From the NCBI GenBank assembly GCA_934045905.1, contig OW203762.1, forward strand, positions 46,277,411 to 46,341,410: DNA of 64,000 nt. Direction: 5' to 3'. This DNA comes from Leuctra nigra (Eukaryota; Arthropoda; Insecta; Plecoptera; Leuctridae). Both the position numbers and the translations under genes were made by a program. The notes beneath the pieces were generated by a model. That model did not search any database. It was not told the origin of the DNA and saw nothing but the letters and a program-made list of their open reading frames with translations. Shown here piece after piece: positions 63,041 through 64,000 of this stretch. The stretch's first letter is position 1. Every line of letters starts with the position of its first letter.

Positions 63041-64000
63041 TTAAAACCGGAAGTGACGTCATATATTGAAAACAGCTGTACCGATTGCAACCAAATTTTG
63101 GAAATGTGTAGGACTAATAATTATGAATTGAAGACGACATTATTTTCGGCCGCCATTGTTAAAACCGGAAGTGACGTCATATATCGAAAACGGCTGTACC
63201 GATTGCAACCAAATTTTGGAAATATGGAGGACTAATAATTATGAATGAAATACGACATTATTTTCGGCCGCCATTGTTAAAACCGGAAGTGACGTCATAT
63301 ATCGAAAACGGCTGTACCGATTGCAACCAAATTTTGGAAATATGTAGGAATTATAATTATGGATTAAAGGCGACATTATTTTTGGCCGCCATTGTTAAAA
63401 CCGGAAGTAACGTCATATATCAAAAACGGCTGTACCGATAGCAACCAAATTTTGGAAATGTGTAGGACTTATAATTATGAATTAAAGACGACATTATTTT
63501 CGGCCGCCATTGTTAAAACCGGAAGTGACGTCATATGTCGAAATCGTCTGTACCGATTGCAACCAAATTTTGGAAATATGGAGGACTAAAAATTATGAAT
63601 TAAAGACGACATTATTTTCGGCCGTCATTGTTAAAACCGGAAGGGACGTCATATATCGAAAACGTCTGTACCGATTGCAACCAAATTTTGGAAATATGTA
63701 GGACTTATAATTATGGATAAAAAGACGACATTATTTTCGGCCGCCATTGGTTAAACCCGGAAGTGACGTCATATATCGAAATCGTCTGTACCGATTGCAA
63801 CCAAATTGTGCAATTATGTAGGACTTATAATTATGAATTCAAGACGACATTATTTTCGGCCGCTATTTCAAAACCGGAAGTGACGTCATACATCGAAAAC
63901 GGCTGGATCGATTATAACGAAACTTAAGCTATTCTTCTTGGATAATCATTTTCATCTTATACCAAACGCAACTTTTCTTAGTAAGCAAATCGGTTGAGGC
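63041..64000. repeat. 118-bp tandem array with an ETS/CRE-like motif in almost every unit
   Basis: The core CCGGAAGTGACGTCATAT recurs at 63047, 63165, 63283, 63401, 63519, 63637, 63757 and 63874, that is every 117-120 bp (mostly exactly 118). Each unit also has GGCCGCCATTGTTAAAA just before, and GTACCGATTGCAACCAAA after. 118 is not a multiple of three, so the 60-70-codon open frames here are by-products. The array runs off the end of the window. Confidence 0.92.

Noticed and set aside
63017..63701. Series of similar 63-72-codon open frames (MLKPEVTSYI...)
   Set aside because: They are produced by the 118-bp tandem repeat; the period is not divisible by three and each frame ends in the next unit.
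60238..64000. Last exon(s) of ENOPH1
   Set aside because: No frame with the expected Glu-Ala-rich motif IV helix and a plausible acceptor was found; the 3' end is assumed to lie beyond the window.
1..64000. CRISPR arrays, operons, bacterial promoters or riboswitches
   Set aside because: The window is eukaryotic with spliced genes; regular repeats found are a 118-bp satellite without spacers.

Overview
This window is eukaryotic nuclear DNA, most likely from an insect. Coding exons are split by GT-AG introns, intergenic DNA is AT-rich and full of transposons, and two genes carry the arthropod-type ZAD (zinc-finger-associated) domain. Short GGTAGGTACCTACC-like tracts are common, as in some insect genomes. 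I cannot fix the order from sequence alone.

Layout. 0.4-2.2 kb (+): an uninterrupted DNA polymerase iota reading frame. 6.0-6.9 kb (-): the last exon of a PARP-type ADP-ribosyltransferase gene. 14.7-21.5 kb (+) and 45.9-38.2 kb (-): two paralogous genes in tail-to-tail (convergent) orientation. Each joins, in frame and with matching intron phases, a truncated ubiquitin-like domain, a THAP zinc finger, an acidic stretch with a sumoylation-like motif, a ZAD and a long C2H2 zinc-finger array. The predicted proteins are 984 and 890 residues; I regard this architecture as the most interesting protein finding. 52.6-60.2 kb (+): the first four coding exons of enolase-phosphatase E1 (methionine salvage); its 3' end lies outside the window.

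The rest is mobile and repetitive DNA. I found nine hAT-type non-autonomous elements with visible target-site duplications (seven with exact 8-bp copies, one lying in an (ATCT)n tract, one 7/8). Several families carry their own short palindromic subterminal motif array. Other items are Tc1/mariner-, pogo-, Harbinger- and TTAA-type MITEs, a triple nest inside an intron of the minus-strand fusion gene, a hAT inside a hAT in ENOPH1 intron 1, a 5S-rRNA-derived SINE, tRNA-like modules in a tandem duplication, a LINE fragment with target-site duplications, a dispersed ~1-kb Helitron-like family, and an array of 118-bp repeats (63.0-64.0 kb) carrying an ETS/CRE-like motif in nearly every unit.

The 16.7 kb between the convergent paralogs is built around large inverted repeats: 1.3-1.4-kb arms at 26.7-28.1 and 34.2-35.6 kb, and a 309-bp-arm hairpin at 32.7-33.6 kb. 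The symmetry axis of the inner arms (about 31.2 kb) lies close to that of the paralogous genes (about 30 kb). The five genes show no operon-like link. Functionally they cover DNA-damage tolerance, ADP-ribosylation, putative DNA-binding regulators and methionine salvage.
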